The notes under the pieces are model-generated. The model was not told where the DNA came from and ran no database searches. It saw only the letters and a program-made list of their open reading frames with translations. From a virus: a stretch of 64,000 bases of DNA. How positions within the stretch are numbered: the first letter of the stretch is position 1; every line of letters begins with the position of its first letter. The position numbers and the translations under genes are program-made. Positions 24,708-37,100 of the stretch are shown in pieces. The DNA lies in the IMG/VR virus record IMGVR_UViG_3300037567_000704, positions 1 through 64,000 of that record, one strand, 5' to 3'.

Positions 24708-26543
24708 TCATGAATTGAGACACACAGGCATGCTTATGCCATTCATATTCACACCAAACGTCGCAGTTCTGTCAGTGCTGGATTTTTCTGCGTATATGCA
24801 GAACCCTATTGAAAGATATTTGTCACTCCCATCATTGTAGAGACCTGCACAGAACTCTCCGGGCGGGTAAGCATTCAGACTATTCGTGAATCTCGTGTTA
24901 TCTGTTCTAAACTCGACAGTGTTGCCATCGTAACAAGCGTATAATTTCTGAGACAACCATCGTGTCCTTACATTAGTTGATGTTATTTTCTCTTGGAAAC
25001 CACACTCAACCTCTACTGCGTGATACTTGTTGTTGGAACTGTTGTCCAGATTTATGTATGCAATAGTATGGACAGAACCTGCACCGATTGCTGCGGTCAC
25101 CGTATTGGTATCACTTGCTCTGAAGTTGCTGTTCTCCATGTTTATAGAAGTCAATTTAGTTCCAGAAAGCGCTATGACAGATATGTCTTGGTATATTCCT
25201 CCATCCTCTTTTGCTCTGATGGTAGCAGTGCTATGTAAATCTATACCTGTTCCTGCACTTGCTTGCTCAGTAGTGCTGTTGAATCCTCCACCGGACACTG
25301 TGCCTGTGGCATCCATTTTTCCTGTGACATCTATTCCTCCTGTCCCTACGACAACTTTCGTATTGGAGTTATACTTCAGGTTGATAACACCATCAGCATC
25401 AATGTTTAGGGGTGCTAGAAGACTTCCAGCAGCATCCACGGTTGCGATAGTTGATGCACCATGAGTAGTAGAAGTAATACTAAGTGTATCTCCTGTTGTT
25501 GGTGTCATCACAATCGAGTCATCCGTGATAACTGTAGAGCCAATAGTGAAATCAGTAGTCGCATCAATGGTCGTGCCAGAAATTGTCCCACCTACTAATG
25601 CCGTAGAAGTGATTGAGGTAGCAGCAGATACAGTTCCAAGATTGGCACATGTAACACCAGAAGCAGTCCAAGCACCATCTATGGTTCCTTGCCAAGTTCC
25701 AGCATTGATGTCAGCAGTTGTAACTGTGCCAAGGTCTGCGATAGTAGTGCCTGCGAAAGTCGTGTTCCTACCGAAGGTGAGGGTTTCAACATTAGTATTG
25801 AACACCATCCAGTCGTTTGTTCCATCTGTAATGCTTAGAGCGTCTGCCATAGCATCTCTGAGAGTAATCACTCCAGTGCCAGTATTAGCAGCACTGAAAT
25901 CCACATTGAGACCAGCGGCGGCAGCATCAACACTGATACTATCTGCATTGATGTCTCCAGCATTGGTGATGTTTCCCTCAGTCAAAGTCAGACTTGTGAG
26001 TGTTCCAGAAGTACCTGTTAGCGCGGCAAATGTGCCAGCACGAGCAGTATCAGCACCTATAATACCATCAATGTTAGTGCCAATTAAATCTGTAGCAGTA
26101 ATTGAGGTTGCAGCAGACACAGTGCCTAAATCAGCAATGATGGTCCCATTAAATGTGGAGCCTCGACCAAATGTTATCTGCTCACTACCGTTTGTAGTAA
26201 CCAGTTTGATGTATGAATGGTCACCAGTCTTGATATCCAAACCAGCAGCGACATTGTCTTTCACCTTCAAAATCGTTGAGTCAGCGGTTAGGTCAATCGT
26301 GTCTGCATCAATGATGAGGTCTCCAGAACCATTGGGTGATAATTTGAGATTTCCGTTGGTAGGTGAAGAAGATATTAATGAGATATTAGGTGACCCTGCT
26401 ACAATGCTCAACAGAGGACCATCGGTTACTCCTATCGTCCCTGAAGAGACCACTACGTTTCCAGTAGTCACAGCAACGCTTGTAGCCGATGCAGTTCCAT
26501 CAACTACAAGCCCTTTTCTTACACGAAAATCTTTCTCTGCCAT
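24708..26543 (-). CDS. Tail-fibre protein sharing N-terminus with the YadA-like fibre
   Basis: 611 residues. The N-terminus MAEKDFRVRKGLVVDGTAS matches MAEKNFVIKKGLTV of the fibre at 17873-22324, probably a common docking segment. The middle has repeats around TSITATDLIGTNIDGIIG and TFAALTGTSGTLTSLTL, typical of shaft repeats in phage fibres. The last 150 residues are non-repetitive with scattered cysteines (EVECGFQEK, YACYDGN, IGFCIYAEK) and probably form the globular receptor-binding head. Confidence 0.75.
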   Translation of the reverse strand: MAEKDFRVRKGLVVDGTASATSVAVTTGNVVVSSGTIGVTDGPLLSIVAGSPNISLISSSPTNGNLKLSPNGSGDLIIDADTIDLTADSTILKVKDNVAAGLDIKTGDHSYIKLVTTNGSEQITFGRGSTFNGTIIADLGTVSAATSITATDLIGTNIDGIIGADTARAGTFAALTGTSGTLTSLTLTEGNITNAGDINADSISVDAAAAGLNVDFSAANTGTGVITLRDAMADALSITDGTNDWMVFNTNVETLTFGRNTTFAGTTIADLGTVTTADINAGTWQGTIDGAWTASGVTCANLGTVSAATSITSTALVGGTISGTTIDATTDFTIGSTVITDDSIVMTPTTGDTLSITSTTHGASTIATVDAAGSLLAPLNIDADGVINLKYNSNTKVVVGTGGIDVTGKMDATGTVSGGGFNSTTEQASAGTGIDLHSTATIRAKEDGGIYQDISVIALSGTKLTSINMENSNFRASDTNTVTAAIGAGSVHTIAYINLDNSSNNKYHAVEVECGFQEKITSTNVRTRWLSQKLYACYDGNTVEFRTDNTRFTNSLNAYPPGEFCAGLYNDGSDKYLSIGFCIYAEKSSTDRTATFGVNMNGISMPVCLNS

Positions 26544-26554
26544 TATTCATTCCT

Positions 26555-29380
26555 CTATATTTTCAATCCTATCCATGCTATCTCTGTTGCGAAGGTTTTG
26601 TTACCCCCGCCAATCTGTAAATAGGAAATTGTAAGGTTCACATTACCACCGGATATGCTTGCACCATATGTGGCGACTGTGTCGCCATCGTTAATGGTTC
26701 CGTATGTTGTGATAGCAGTATTACCTGTTGAGCCATTTGTGCTATCATGGATAACTAGAACTTTAGTAGCCTCAAATGCGGAATCATCTGTTGCTTTACT
26801 TGATACTAGAACTTCGATGGACCGGAACTGTGCTGGAGTGCAAATACTCACTGTTGTAGTGTTGTTACTTGTCCCTCCTGCGACTGATTTATGTTCATAA
26901 CCAGAACCCCCAACTTGTAAAGAAACTAATGGTGTTGCTTGATTAATCCCGACCTTAGCAGGATTGGTGGTATCAGTGTCTACTACGAAGTCATCTGTGT
27001 TGATTACCACATCTGCAGAACCAGTTATCGTAGTAGCAGAAATACTACCACCAGACTGGTCTCCGCTTAGATTTCCGCTTAGATTGGCCACCATAGTTCC
27101 AACAGCACCACTCATGAGCCCACTGCTATCAGTCGCATCTGGTATGTAGGTCAATGATGGGACACTTGCACTGGTTGATTCATCCAAGACAAGAGCAGCA
27201 ATCTTAGCGGCACTACCAGTATGCCAGTGCATTTTGAGTCCCAAATCCTTAACAGCATCTGCTGAAGGAGCAGCGCCATCACTCAATCCTATTTCGATAA
27301 GAGGCTGGTCCACATTCAGAGTCTCAACAGATATTGAACTGGATGCACCATTGATAGTCAAGTCACCAGTAATAGTCACATCACCAGCAAAAGTGCTTAC
27401 TTGAGAAGAGTCAATTGTCAATGCTGTTGTAAGTGTTGAACCAGTATGCGTGCTTAGAATCAATTTGCCTTTGGTATCACTGGCCGCTCCATGATGACTT
27501 CCTTGGATAGATGCTAGAGAGGCATTTGTATGGTCTTCGAACAGTATGTTGCTCTCAGCACCGCCCTCAGTGTTTTCATCAATACTATTTTTGAGAGTAA
27601 TAGTCGGACCATCAGCGGTTATCTGCAATTGGGTTCCGGGAGTAGTGTCTCCGATGCCTAGTCTAGCCGCACCTCCTAGAATCAAATCGTCTTGGCTCTG
27701 GTCCCAGAGCATGTAGGCACTAGCAGTATCACCGAAGAACTTGACATCATACCCTGTGCCATCAACACCCACAGTGATTGTTCCATCTACGTCTAATATT
27801 GATTGGACATAGAGTGTGTCTACAGAGGCATCCCAATGGATGAACTTGGAAGCAGTATCTCCGAAAGCCTTGAAATCTACTCCGTAGTTATCTGCTCCTA
27901 GAATGAGTGAGCCGTTTGTCTGGTCATCATGGTCCCACTTCATACCTACATTGTTAGCAGTTGCCGAGTGTAGAAGCAAGTCAGCGCCATTACCTGAGGC
28001 TCCTACTTCGAGTGTTACACCATCGAACTTGAGAAGCGCTTCTGCTTCTAATTCTGTAACAGTATTACCTATGGTAACGAGTTCGTTCTCAGTGGCGTTA
28101 TTGACCGCTGTGACTGCTCCCGTAGACGATGCACTTGACGTGAACACCTTCCTCCAAGCAGACGCAGTCTTAACGAATATGGCATTCTCTTGTGCAGGAA
28201 CTGAATGATTCAGTCCAGTGCTATCGAATGCTATAGCATGTCCTCCAGAGTTATTCTCGTTTCTCACCATGACTAGATGCCCTATGGGAAAATCAGTGCT
28301 GCTGTTGTCTGGGTTGAGAAGAGTGCTGCCTTGTTGCGGTTGTAAGACAAATATGTTAGGACCATCGAAAGTGAAGTAATTGGTAGTAGTGGAGAGAGAA
28401 TCATCTACATGCACCTTTTCTGGCCCGAAGCGCATGGTCTTACGGCTCCCTCCCTCTTTATACGACAGAAATAGGACATCATCTCCGATTGCTCCTAATC
28501 TGGTTCCACCTGCAGTTATCTTGTCTGTGGAGTGCGACATCCATATTGCTCCGAAGGGAGAGGCATTCAAATCTCCAGTCTGCCCTGCATGTAAGGATTG
28601 GAGGTCTGTGGCGCTATTGACTGAATTGGCTGATGTGTAACTACCGACTGCCCCTTTGGTGACAGGGGAGAGATACATCGGTGTGGGTCTCAGAAAAATC
28701 CTCTTGTCGTTGATTTCAGTTATGGTAATCTCAAGGTCATTGTCACTATGTGCAGAGCCATTGTGAATCGCTCTTATGGTGGCGATGACCACTGTCTGTT
28801 TGACAGAATTAGCGCTTGGACTCTTGAGATAGACACTTGGAGAGGATGGGTATGTTCCTGCAGCAACTGGTATCACATCGCTTTGTTCCCAATATATGTG
28901 TTCGACATCGCTATCCGTCTCGCTTGACAGATAGACGGTGAAGAGGCATTCCTCATCAGAATCCACTGTAGCGACATTTCCCACCTTGCTCTCATTATCA
29001 GTGGTGGTTCCCGGCTTATTGTCTGTAAGATTTATCGTGAAGGTGTTAGGATTAGCGCCGTTGTAGCCATTAGCAAACGCATAGAGAGCGCCGTCCAATA
29101 CGACATATCCTCCCTTGATTGAAATCTGGTGTGCGCTTGCTCCCTTGGAAACAGCGCCAGATAAATTGTCTGGGTTTAGTCTGTTACCGCCACCTATGGC
29201 TGTGTCATCAAGCAATAGGATTCCGTTATCGTGAACTCCTTCCAGCATATTGGTCAATGAGGCTGACAGTATCTGGTCTCCGTCTTTTAGACCGTCTACT
29301 CCCCTTCCTTGATTAGCACTGTAAGCAGTGTTGTAGTTAGCAGTGGTGTGTCCTGAGAGTATGTTACTTGCATCTGCCAT
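26555..29380 (-). CDS. Large tail-fibre / tail-spike-like protein
   Basis: 941 residues; GAGGTGA precedes the ATG. The N-terminal 250 residues (GVDGLKDGDQILSASLTNMLEGVHDNGILLLDD, then KGGYVVLDGALYAF) look like a baseplate-docking domain of the sort seen in marine myovirus fibres. The middle has beta-rich fibre repeats including DVTITGDLTINGASSSI and QPLIEIGLSDGAAPS, related to the block in the 22350 gene. The C-terminus (HKSVAGGTSNNTTTVSICTPAQFRSIEVLV) may be a beta-sandwich tip. It is the fibre gene closest to the hub-like gene, so it may connect fibres to the baseplate. Confidence 0.75.
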   Translation of the reverse strand: MADASNILSGHTTANYNTAYSANQGRGVDGLKDGDQILSASLTNMLEGVHDNGILLLDDTAIGGGNRLNPDNLSGAVSKGASAHQISIKGGYVVLDGALYAFANGYNGANPNTFTINLTDNKPGTTTDNESKVGNVATVDSDEECLFTVYLSSETDSDVEHIYWEQSDVIPVAAGTYPSSPSVYLKSPSANSVKQTVVIATIRAIHNGSAHSDNDLEITITEINDKRIFLRPTPMYLSPVTKGAVGSYTSANSVNSATDLQSLHAGQTGDLNASPFGAIWMSHSTDKITAGGTRLGAIGDDVLFLSYKEGGSRKTMRFGPEKVHVDDSLSTTTNYFTFDGPNIFVLQPQQGSTLLNPDNSSTDFPIGHLVMVRNENNSGGHAIAFDSTGLNHSVPAQENAIFVKTASAWRKVFTSSASSTGAVTAVNNATENELVTIGNTVTELEAEALLKFDGVTLEVGASGNGADLLLHSATANNVGMKWDHDDQTNGSLILGADNYGVDFKAFGDTASKFIHWDASVDTLYVQSILDVDGTITVGVDGTGYDVKFFGDTASAYMLWDQSQDDLILGGAARLGIGDTTPGTQLQITADGPTITLKNSIDENTEGGAESNILFEDHTNASLASIQGSHHGAASDTKGKLILSTHTGSTLTTALTIDSSQVSTFAGDVTITGDLTINGASSSISVETLNVDQPLIEIGLSDGAAPSADAVKDLGLKMHWHTGSAAKIAALVLDESTSASVPSLTYIPDATDSSGLMSGAVGTMVANLSGNLSGDQSGGSISATTITGSADVVINTDDFVVDTDTTNPAKVGINQATPLVSLQVGGSGYEHKSVAGGTSNNTTTVSICTPAQFRSIEVLVSSKATDDSAFEATKVLVIHDSTNGSTGNTAITTYGTINDGDTVATYGASISGGNVNLTISYLQIGGGNKTFATEIAWIGLKI

Positions 29381-29381
29381 T

Positions 29382-29726
29382 TCATCTCACCTCGATTAGG
29401 ATTTGAATCTTCATCTCATTCCCACTGTTCTTAGTCACTGGCGCTATCACATGTCGAGACATTGGTGTGAAACTGTCGCTTCCCTTGAATTGCACGTATA
29501 CCTCTTTCAACGTCTCTGAGAATGAATGCTCTGTCCCAAGCGTTCCTTCGACCAATAATGTGGAATCATCTATCACAGTCACAGTTGGGGTGATTGTAAT
29601 AGCCGGACGACCAGCAGCACCATCGCTGGATGTTGAAGGAGTCCCATCGAATCCCAACGTCATCTCATTGATGTTAGATGCTATGGTGTCCAACACCAAT
29701 CTTCTCATGTGGTCACTTGCTGGCAT
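29382..29726 (-). CDS. Small baseplate or fibre-connector protein
   Basis: 114 residues; start and stop overlap (TGATG) couple it to the hub-like gene before it. An N-terminal helix (RRLVLDTIASNINEMTLG) leads to a beta-sandwich (AITITPTVTVIDDSTLLVEGTL, TLKEVYVQFKG) and a C-terminal strand. Its size and position match small baseplate proteins that join fibres to the hub, but no family was recognised. Confidence 0.5.
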   Translation of the reverse strand: MPASDHMRRLVLDTIASNINEMTLGFDGTPSTSSDGAAGRPAITITPTVTVIDDSTLLVEGTLGTEHSFSETLKEVYVQFKGSDSFTPMSRHVIAPVTKNSGNEMKIQILIEVR

Positions 29727-31159
29727 CAGTCTTCACCCTTGAAAGTCAATGTATGCAATTTGTTCACTCCTATCACATTGTTGAGGCTTCGCCCGATGGT
29801 TGCACTACCCGCAGCGGGGCCGATGAGGAACTTCGTATTTTCTACTTCTACCGCTCTTACAGAGATGATAGGAATGATGTTTATCTGAATGAAGGAGAAT
29901 AATGAGAGATTTTCCTCTGTGGTTTGGGAAATCTTATCTGGGTTATGAGGTGCTGAAGAGGCAATCATTCCCTCACTTACCCCATGCAACACTCCCTCTA
30001 TACCTTTCTGCACAGTTAAGAAATTGAAGTCTGACATTCTGGTAGTAAGGGTGTGTCTTGATTCGGTGATTAGTCTTTTCACCCCTTTATACAGAGCCAC
30101 TTTACCCGGTCTCATGTCCCAAGTATCTGGATGACCACTGCTCCTCAATGAACCTCTGTGTATAGCGTTGGATTTCAGAATCTGTCTTGCTACTCTCTTA
30201 GCATCTGCTTTGCTCTTCACAGTCGCATCGAAAATATTCGTGACGTTCTCTTGTATATCCAAATCAAATCTTCCTTGTTGTCTCTCGGAATCACTTACAG
30301 TTACGCTTGCTACTTCATTCAAGGATATGGAATTTCCCACAACTGTTATCTTGTTCTCGGTGTTGTCTATCGGATTGGTCTCCTCGTTACCAGTTCTCCC
30401 GAACTCTGAGATTTCTCTACTTGCTTCTGTGAAAACTAACGGTGTGTATAACAGATTAGCGAACCTGTCGAAGTATACGATATTAGAATCGTGTCTCGAT
30501 GTGAACTTCAATGCGGATATCAACGTCACCCCGTAAAAATCCTGAGCGAGGAACTTAGTCGTATGCTTTCTTCTTCCTTCATTGGTATTGCTTGGGCTTC
30601 TCAAACTACCGAGAGACACGGATGTCAGAGTCCCAACCATATCAGTTCCCAATTTCATAGCGAGGTCACTCGTTCTGAAACCCACATCTATAGGGTCACC
30701 TAGATGGACAGCGTCTCCCTTGAGCCCTATGTCATTCAAAGACCTCCCCTTCATGTTTCTGAGATTCATTTTCACTCCATCTGTGGAAGCCTCTATAGAA
30801 CTGAATGTGAGCCTCTTGGTGATATCAGCATCGTTGTAGAGTAGTATTGGCTTCTTAGATGTAGGAGAAAGTGCAGAGTTTTGGTAAAAGGGTGCAATCT
30901 TGCTTGTGTAACCGTGCCCCCTCTTGTGAGTCAATTGAACGAAACCGTCTCCTTCTACCAATTCATAAGCATTTTCACTGAAGACATTGTAAGTGGCGTT
31001 ATTCCTATTTTCTATGGTGACTTTCTGCTTGTTAGAAGTCTGACTTGAAACAAGACCATGATGCACTGCGTTGTCTACAAAAACTGGTTGTCTCGCTTCA
31101 GTCATGATTTCAACTACATCGAAATCAAACTTTCCAGCGCTCGCCATCAATTTAGTCAT
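29726..31159 (-). CDS. Putative baseplate hub / gpD-like protein
   Basis: 477 residues. The sequence contains ISALKFTSRHDSNIVYFDRFANLLYTP, then KSKADAKRVARQILKSNAIHRGSLRSSGHPDTWDMRPGKVALYKG. A basic helix (A.R.A..IL) followed by a short beta strand, GxPxxxPG and a final strand is the pattern of the gp27/gpD-type tail hub fold. It lies between the giant protein and the fibres, where a hub gene is expected. The last 80 residues (IIPIISVRAVEVENTKFLIG) form a separate beta segment. A moderate call based on pattern and order. Confidence 0.5.
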   Translation of the reverse strand: MTKLMASAGKFDFDVVEIMTEARQPVFVDNAVHHGLVSSQTSNKQKVTIENRNNATYNVFSENAYELVEGDGFVQLTHKRGHGYTSKIAPFYQNSALSPTSKKPILLYNDADITKRLTFSSIEASTDGVKMNLRNMKGRSLNDIGLKGDAVHLGDPIDVGFRTSDLAMKLGTDMVGTLTSVSLGSLRSPSNTNEGRRKHTTKFLAQDFYGVTLISALKFTSRHDSNIVYFDRFANLLYTPLVFTEASREISEFGRTGNEETNPIDNTENKITVVGNSISLNEVASVTVSDSERQQGRFDLDIQENVTNIFDATVKSKADAKRVARQILKSNAIHRGSLRSSGHPDTWDMRPGKVALYKGVKRLITESRHTLTTRMSDFNFLTVQKGIEGVLHGVSEGMIASSAPHNPDKISQTTEENLSLFSFIQINIIPIISVRAVEVENTKFLIGPAAGSATIGRSLNNVIGVNKLHTLTFKGED

Positions 31160-34100
31160 GCGGCATCACCACTATGGTCGCTAACATTGAACGTCACATC
31201 ACCTTTGTGCCCCTTCGGATGTAACGCTTGACTAAATCTAGGCTTGACAGAAAAGTCCATTCTTTTGATTTCACTCTCGTTTTCTGCTATTTGTCTTCTT
31301 CGAGGTGCATCTGAACGATAGTGTTGTAGTGTGTTTTCACTCATCACCAAACGTGTTACTGGACTCGTAATAGTCGTCTTGTCAAACTTGTCTACTCCCA
31401 CTACTTCTGTTCCCAGAATCTTAGGTCCTTGACTGGTAGGGGTGATGGTGGAAGAACCTGAAGCCATGTAGAAGACTGGGACATATGGAGCATTAGTGTT
31501 TGGAGCCGCCGAACTTGGAAAATTATTGGAGGCGACTCTCGGAGTAGTCACTTCGTAGGTGTATATACCGTATTTTCCTCCTGCAGATGCTCTGAAATAA
31601 TCAGTAGGGGTGTTAGTTCCTTTATTGACTGTGTTGTTGTATTGGGGAGTTCCTGAAATAGTAGCGGGTAGGGTTCTGAACATCTCTACATGATTCTTAT
31701 CTAGTAATCTCACAGGTCTGAGTAGCCATTTGATGCTCTTATCACTCTGATTATTTTTGATTGTTGTTCTATTGAAATCAACATTTTGATATGGGTTAGT
31801 GGTTTTCACTGCTCCCGAAAGCCCGTCATAACCCCAACCTGTATCATCGAAAGGATTCCCATAGTTCCTAGTTTCCAAAATATAGTTACCTCCCAAAGGG
31901 CTCATGTTGCTCGTATGACTGAATCTAAGAGCAGAGCGAGGTTGCACACCGAAGGCCAAACTGGTCAAGTCGAGATGCGCTAGAGTCTGTGACCCTCCTA
32001 GTAAGCACCCATGCAAGATGGTTCTCTGTCCTACATTGCGGTCAGTATGCAGGCTGTGGGCCTCTGTATTGATTGCGATATGGTCCTTCTCCACACTTTC
32101 CACATTATGTCCGTCTATGCCTATTCTTGGACTGTTTCGGCTTACTGCGTCCTTGTGGGGACTTGTCCCGATTATCTCCTCAACCCTATCGCTCACCACA
32201 GCATCTGGTTTCAGTAACCCATGTTCGGAGATTTCGAGCCTCGCACTGATTCCTCTTGGTATTTCATCGGCCTGTAACACATCGTTACGGGGGCGTAACA
32301 GCCCTGTTACGGCTGGTGGCTCTGCCGTGTTACTGCTCAAAACTAACCCTGTAGTGTGTATTGGTTCAGAAAGTTCCGTCAGAATATCTTCATTGAATTG
32401 AATTGGATATCTGACTCCTCTACCGTTGCCCATGTCTCCTATCCTCATGGAATGAGTCGGCGCAAAAACATCCACCATAGTGTTGGTATCAGTGTTATTT
32501 ACAGCGTTTGACCTACCGCATAGCAATGGTGGTTCGTTGTCCAGATTTCCAGAAGAGTCAATGACTGGGGCGCTGATGCCGGTGAGAACCTCGTAGATTG
32601 GTTTACCATAATTCCAGATTCTAGCGTGAGGAGTTCTATTGTTGGCTCTATCGTATTCGTAGACATCACCACAGTCCCATGCTGGTCTGATGCCAAATCC
32701 ACGTACTGGAGCACGCCTTACGTCCTCTCCACGCTCATTGCCCCACCAATCCACCAAATAATACTGCGCGGCCTCAGCGAGGCTGTAAATGCCCTTTCCT
32801 GCGACCTCCCCCCACCAGTCCTTATTCATGTTAGAATTAGAGAGTAGAGTTCTGATAGGCGTTCCGAACGGTCTGGTCATTCTTCTGCCTTCGCTATACT
32901 TCACTTGCCATTCTGGTTTGTCGCAACCTAACATGCCTGCGAAATTAGTCTGTCTCTCCATTACACCGACATAGGTAGTAGTGTAAGAAACGTTAGACTG
33001 CGAGCCAGTATCTCCACCAGCATAAGCCCATGTCATGGCCTCATGTTGAACGAGTGGGCCAGATGCGTAATCAACAGTGAAATTATTATCAGAAGAAGCA
33101 TCGTCCTCCAGTTTTCCTCTACCTGTGAGAATACCCCAAGTCGGTTTGTTACAGGCTTGACGCACAGCGATACGCCACCCATACGGATATTTTCTGTTAT
33201 CACCACTATAACCTGAGCCCATAGCCGTGAAAGTGATTCCAGAAGAGCCCTGAGCATAGTTTTCATCCAACCCGTCTTCATCATTCCAGAAGTAGAAATC
33301 GTTGGAAGCATACTTTCTGGGTATATTCCATGATATGCTTGCTTGTGTGTATAGGTCAAGCCTACTTGTGAGAGGCCCACCACGACTACCACATGGCCAG
33401 AACTTGCTGAACATTATTTTCTGACTATCGAAATTAGTTCCACCCTGTGCTTCGTACCCAGAAAATGCATGAATTTCAGCACCAGTGGATGCAACACCAT
33501 CTTTATCTTCTGGATTAGGACTCTTCATTCGGAAATCAAATGGACCTAAACTCATTGCATATACTGAATCCTGATAATGTATGGTCTCAAAATGTTCAGG
33601 CATGCAATTATACGGTTTCTTATCTACTGCTCTATCAGATGTTAGATTACCCCAAGTACGAGAACTGTCGGAATAGAAAGTATGTGGCCTACCTAGATTG
33701 TAATGCCAGAGACATAAGTATGCATCTGGAATATGTAATGCAGTTGTATCTCTAGTCCCCTTCTCCACTTGTGGAAGAATCATGGTGAAAATGCTATTAT
33801 TCGTATCAGTCATCACTTTCCCTGCTGATAGGTTGTTGTATGGATGTGTCAGTCTGAGCGTTGTTTCGACCGAAGCGGCGAGTAATGCTGTTAGTTTAGT
33901 CCAGAAAGAGCCAGAGACTGTAGTTGATGTAAACTTCTTAGGTTCATTGATAGTTCCTATTTGCAATCCATACCTTCTGGTGTATGGTAGAGTCTGTATG
34001 TTACCATCTGCGTCGGTAAATTCTAACAATTGACCATATTGTGGGGTTTCTGGAAATGCACTTGCATCATCTACTGTGATTTCTCTAGTCCCACTACTTT

Positions 34101-37100
34101 CTGCATGTATAGTTTTGACTATACACTTAGGGTTTATCGAGGTATTCTGCAATACATGTGAGTATATCGCAGGGTATTTCGAAGGATATCCAGCAATTGT
34201 TAATTGCACTCCTATACTTCCGAAGGTACTTCTCTTCATCATGTAGTAGTTATCCAGACGATGGTGTGTTAAATGCTTGAAATTATTAGATGAACCATCA
34301 TCTGGGGCTATTTTGTGAACTATGCTCCACCAAGGAATATTGAGAGTGTAGCCCGGTGTGGAATTACTGAACAGTTTTGGATGATAAGGAAGTGTTCTTC
34401 TGGTGAAAGCAGGTGATTCAGTGCCTTCTACCCCAAACGGGTTGTAGAGTAACAAAGGAGGTATGTTGGTGAACTGTTCACCGTGGTCAGGATTGATATC
34501 CAGCATAACCTCATTGATGAAAATCTCACAACCTCTTACATCTGCTTGAGTTGTTTGAGCCAATAAAAGGGCAACTGCGCCTGTGCCGCTTATTCCAGAA
34601 GTCGCTGGTTTGCGTCCTATGACTGTATTCACCTGTTGTCCTGTTAGAGTATAACTGCCACCATCAACGTGATATCCGATTAATTGGTTGGAAAAAGTAT
34701 TCGGCTGTATGACGATTTGATACGCTCCTACTCTTGCTGGGTCTGGGAAAAAATCGTCCAATGTATAATTTCCAGAGGCTTCCAAAACTACGGTATGGCC
34801 TCCTTGTTGGTTGATTTTTCCAGCAACACCAGTAGATGCTAAAACCCCGTAACCATCGTTTTTCAGTTTACTTTCGAACATCAAAGTGAATGCTCCACCA
34901 TGAATATCGCTTGGACCACTAGGCGCAGCATTCAACGAACCGAATGCAATTTCTGCATCTTGTAGATGAAAATAATTAGATACTCCTGACGCTATATCAC
35001 TTTTTTCTGTGGTCGCTGTCGTATTTTCTTTGAGTAGATTCCTATCTACAGAGCCTCGCAGTGATGCATTTTCTGCAAGATGACTACGATACAGTCCTTG
35101 GTATACAGGGTGAGCCCAATGACCCGGAAGCATGGGCATGGTCGGTGTGACGAAATGATGCCCCATTCTCGGTAGAGGCATTGGTGTAATCACCGCTTTG
35201 TTGTAGATGTTGTAAGCGAGAGTCTCTGTATTGATGGTCCCGTAGGTCCCTGTCGAATACTGGGTTTTTGCCATGTCTGGGGAATTTCCACTCACTTCAG
35301 CGTGGTCTCGTAAACGACGTGCTGCGAAGAAGCGATTGCTTCCTGCGGGGATGTAATAGGAAGGAACCACTTTCAGATTCGTAATAGTTTGAGCAGCCAT
35401 GAAGTCTGTAAAATCAACGTCACCCACAACACCAGTGAATGTTTGTCCACTTATTCCGGTATACGAAGCCACTACACTTTCTTCAGTAGATGAATTGTAG
35501 ATTCTGATAAAACGCCTACCAGTCGTTGTATGAGCCATTTCCTTGCTACCGAAATCAGCAGCAAAAATATCCGTATTAGTGGTCGGCATTAAAACTGCAG
35601 CATTGACTGTCAAAGTTGTCCCACTGAAAATACTCGCAGTTAAAATTCTTGTCTCTACACCATTTTCGTGTGAAAAAACTGTCGGATAACGGTGAGTGTG
35701 ACTGTGCCCCATTTTCGTAACGTGGAAGTAGAGAGTCCTGTCATGCTGTTCGTAACTGGTTCTCAATGGAGCGTTGTCTGTGGTCTCTTTCCAACCAGCA
35801 GTAGTGCTGTCCTTGGTCAATGGGTCTATGTGTTCCCAGTTGTGGTCTTCGTATGTCGGTCCCTTTCTCGGACCAGAGACGCTGTTGTCGAACAAATTAC
35901 CCAGATAATCCTCATTCAAATCAGCATGCATCATTCCTCCTGAACCCATAGTTTCGTTCTGATAACCTTGCAGTCTATCGAATCCTGACCTCACGATGAT
36001 GTTTCCGGGTATGCTGTTCGGGTCTGGTAGTTGTATTTTCAGATTGGGGGCTATACCACTGTTTGCAAGAGACGGGGACATTCCTTTGGCCTCTCTGTCA
36101 GTTACTTTGCTGAAACCTCGAATGATGGTCCCCAGTGGGCTACCGCCCTCGATTATGTGCTCTTGCCCGGAATCATCCTTGACGGTGATTTCCTCGAACT
36201 GCATTTCCTCGTTCGGAATATTCAACACGTTTCCTATCAACAGGGGATTTTTGCTCGCTAACTGAGGATGGGCTATTTCCTGTGCTTGTAGAATTGGTAG
36301 CATAGCACTGTTTGTAGTCTCGAAAGAAAATCTCACATTCCCGAAAATCTTCTCTCCAGTAGTATACGCTACGCCGTTTTTCACCCTCGTCATCCAAGGG
36401 ACAGCGCCAAGCCCTCGTGCGTTAATTGCAGGAAGACTGAGATTTCCGCCATCCATTCTCTTCCATACTATTTGTTCTACCGTGAAGTTTTTCGCAGGCG
36501 CTCTATCATAGAGGGCGTATGCATTCACATCTCCTGCCCAAAAATCATTGACTCTCAAAGTAGAACCGTTATCATATTCTGTCGTATAATCCACATCTTC
36601 ATAGAAATCATCTGCAACATTGCGCGTCACTCCTGAGTCTTCCAAGAAGAAAGAGCCTATGGAGTGGTCAATATCGAAGAGCATATCTCCTGTTTTGTGC
36701 AATCCGGGTATGGCGTTTTCCACTGTGGTGTTGGTGGCGGCAGCCCCATGCAGGAAGTATTCGGCATTGAATGGCGCAGCATCTGCTCCATGCGTAGCGG
36801 AAAACGTGATTGAGGGAACAGTAGGAGTCTTATGCACCAGCGCTTCTACATTAGGCCCAGCATTCGCAGGTGCGATGAAACGGTCTTGACCGTGGAACCT
36901 CTCGTCCCAACGTGTCGTGCCAGCATAATGTATGGGATTTGAAACACTGTTAGCAGCCGCCCCTTTGACTTGTAACCAGTCTCCTAGAGCAGTTATGCCA
37001 TCTCTGTCATATTTTGCTATGAGAGCGCTCTCGCACTCGTAACTCACGACGAGGAATGCTCGACCCAACACCCCTTGTGGATGAGTCATGAAATCCGGTA

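Noticed and set aside
25525-26634. Long plus-strand open frame of 369 codons opposite a fibre gene
   Set aside because: It mirrors the Thr/Ser/Ala/Val-rich codons of the fibre on the other strand; it lacks a ribosome site and meaningful motifs. Similar antisense frames at 22507, 27903 and 48254 were rejected for the same reason.
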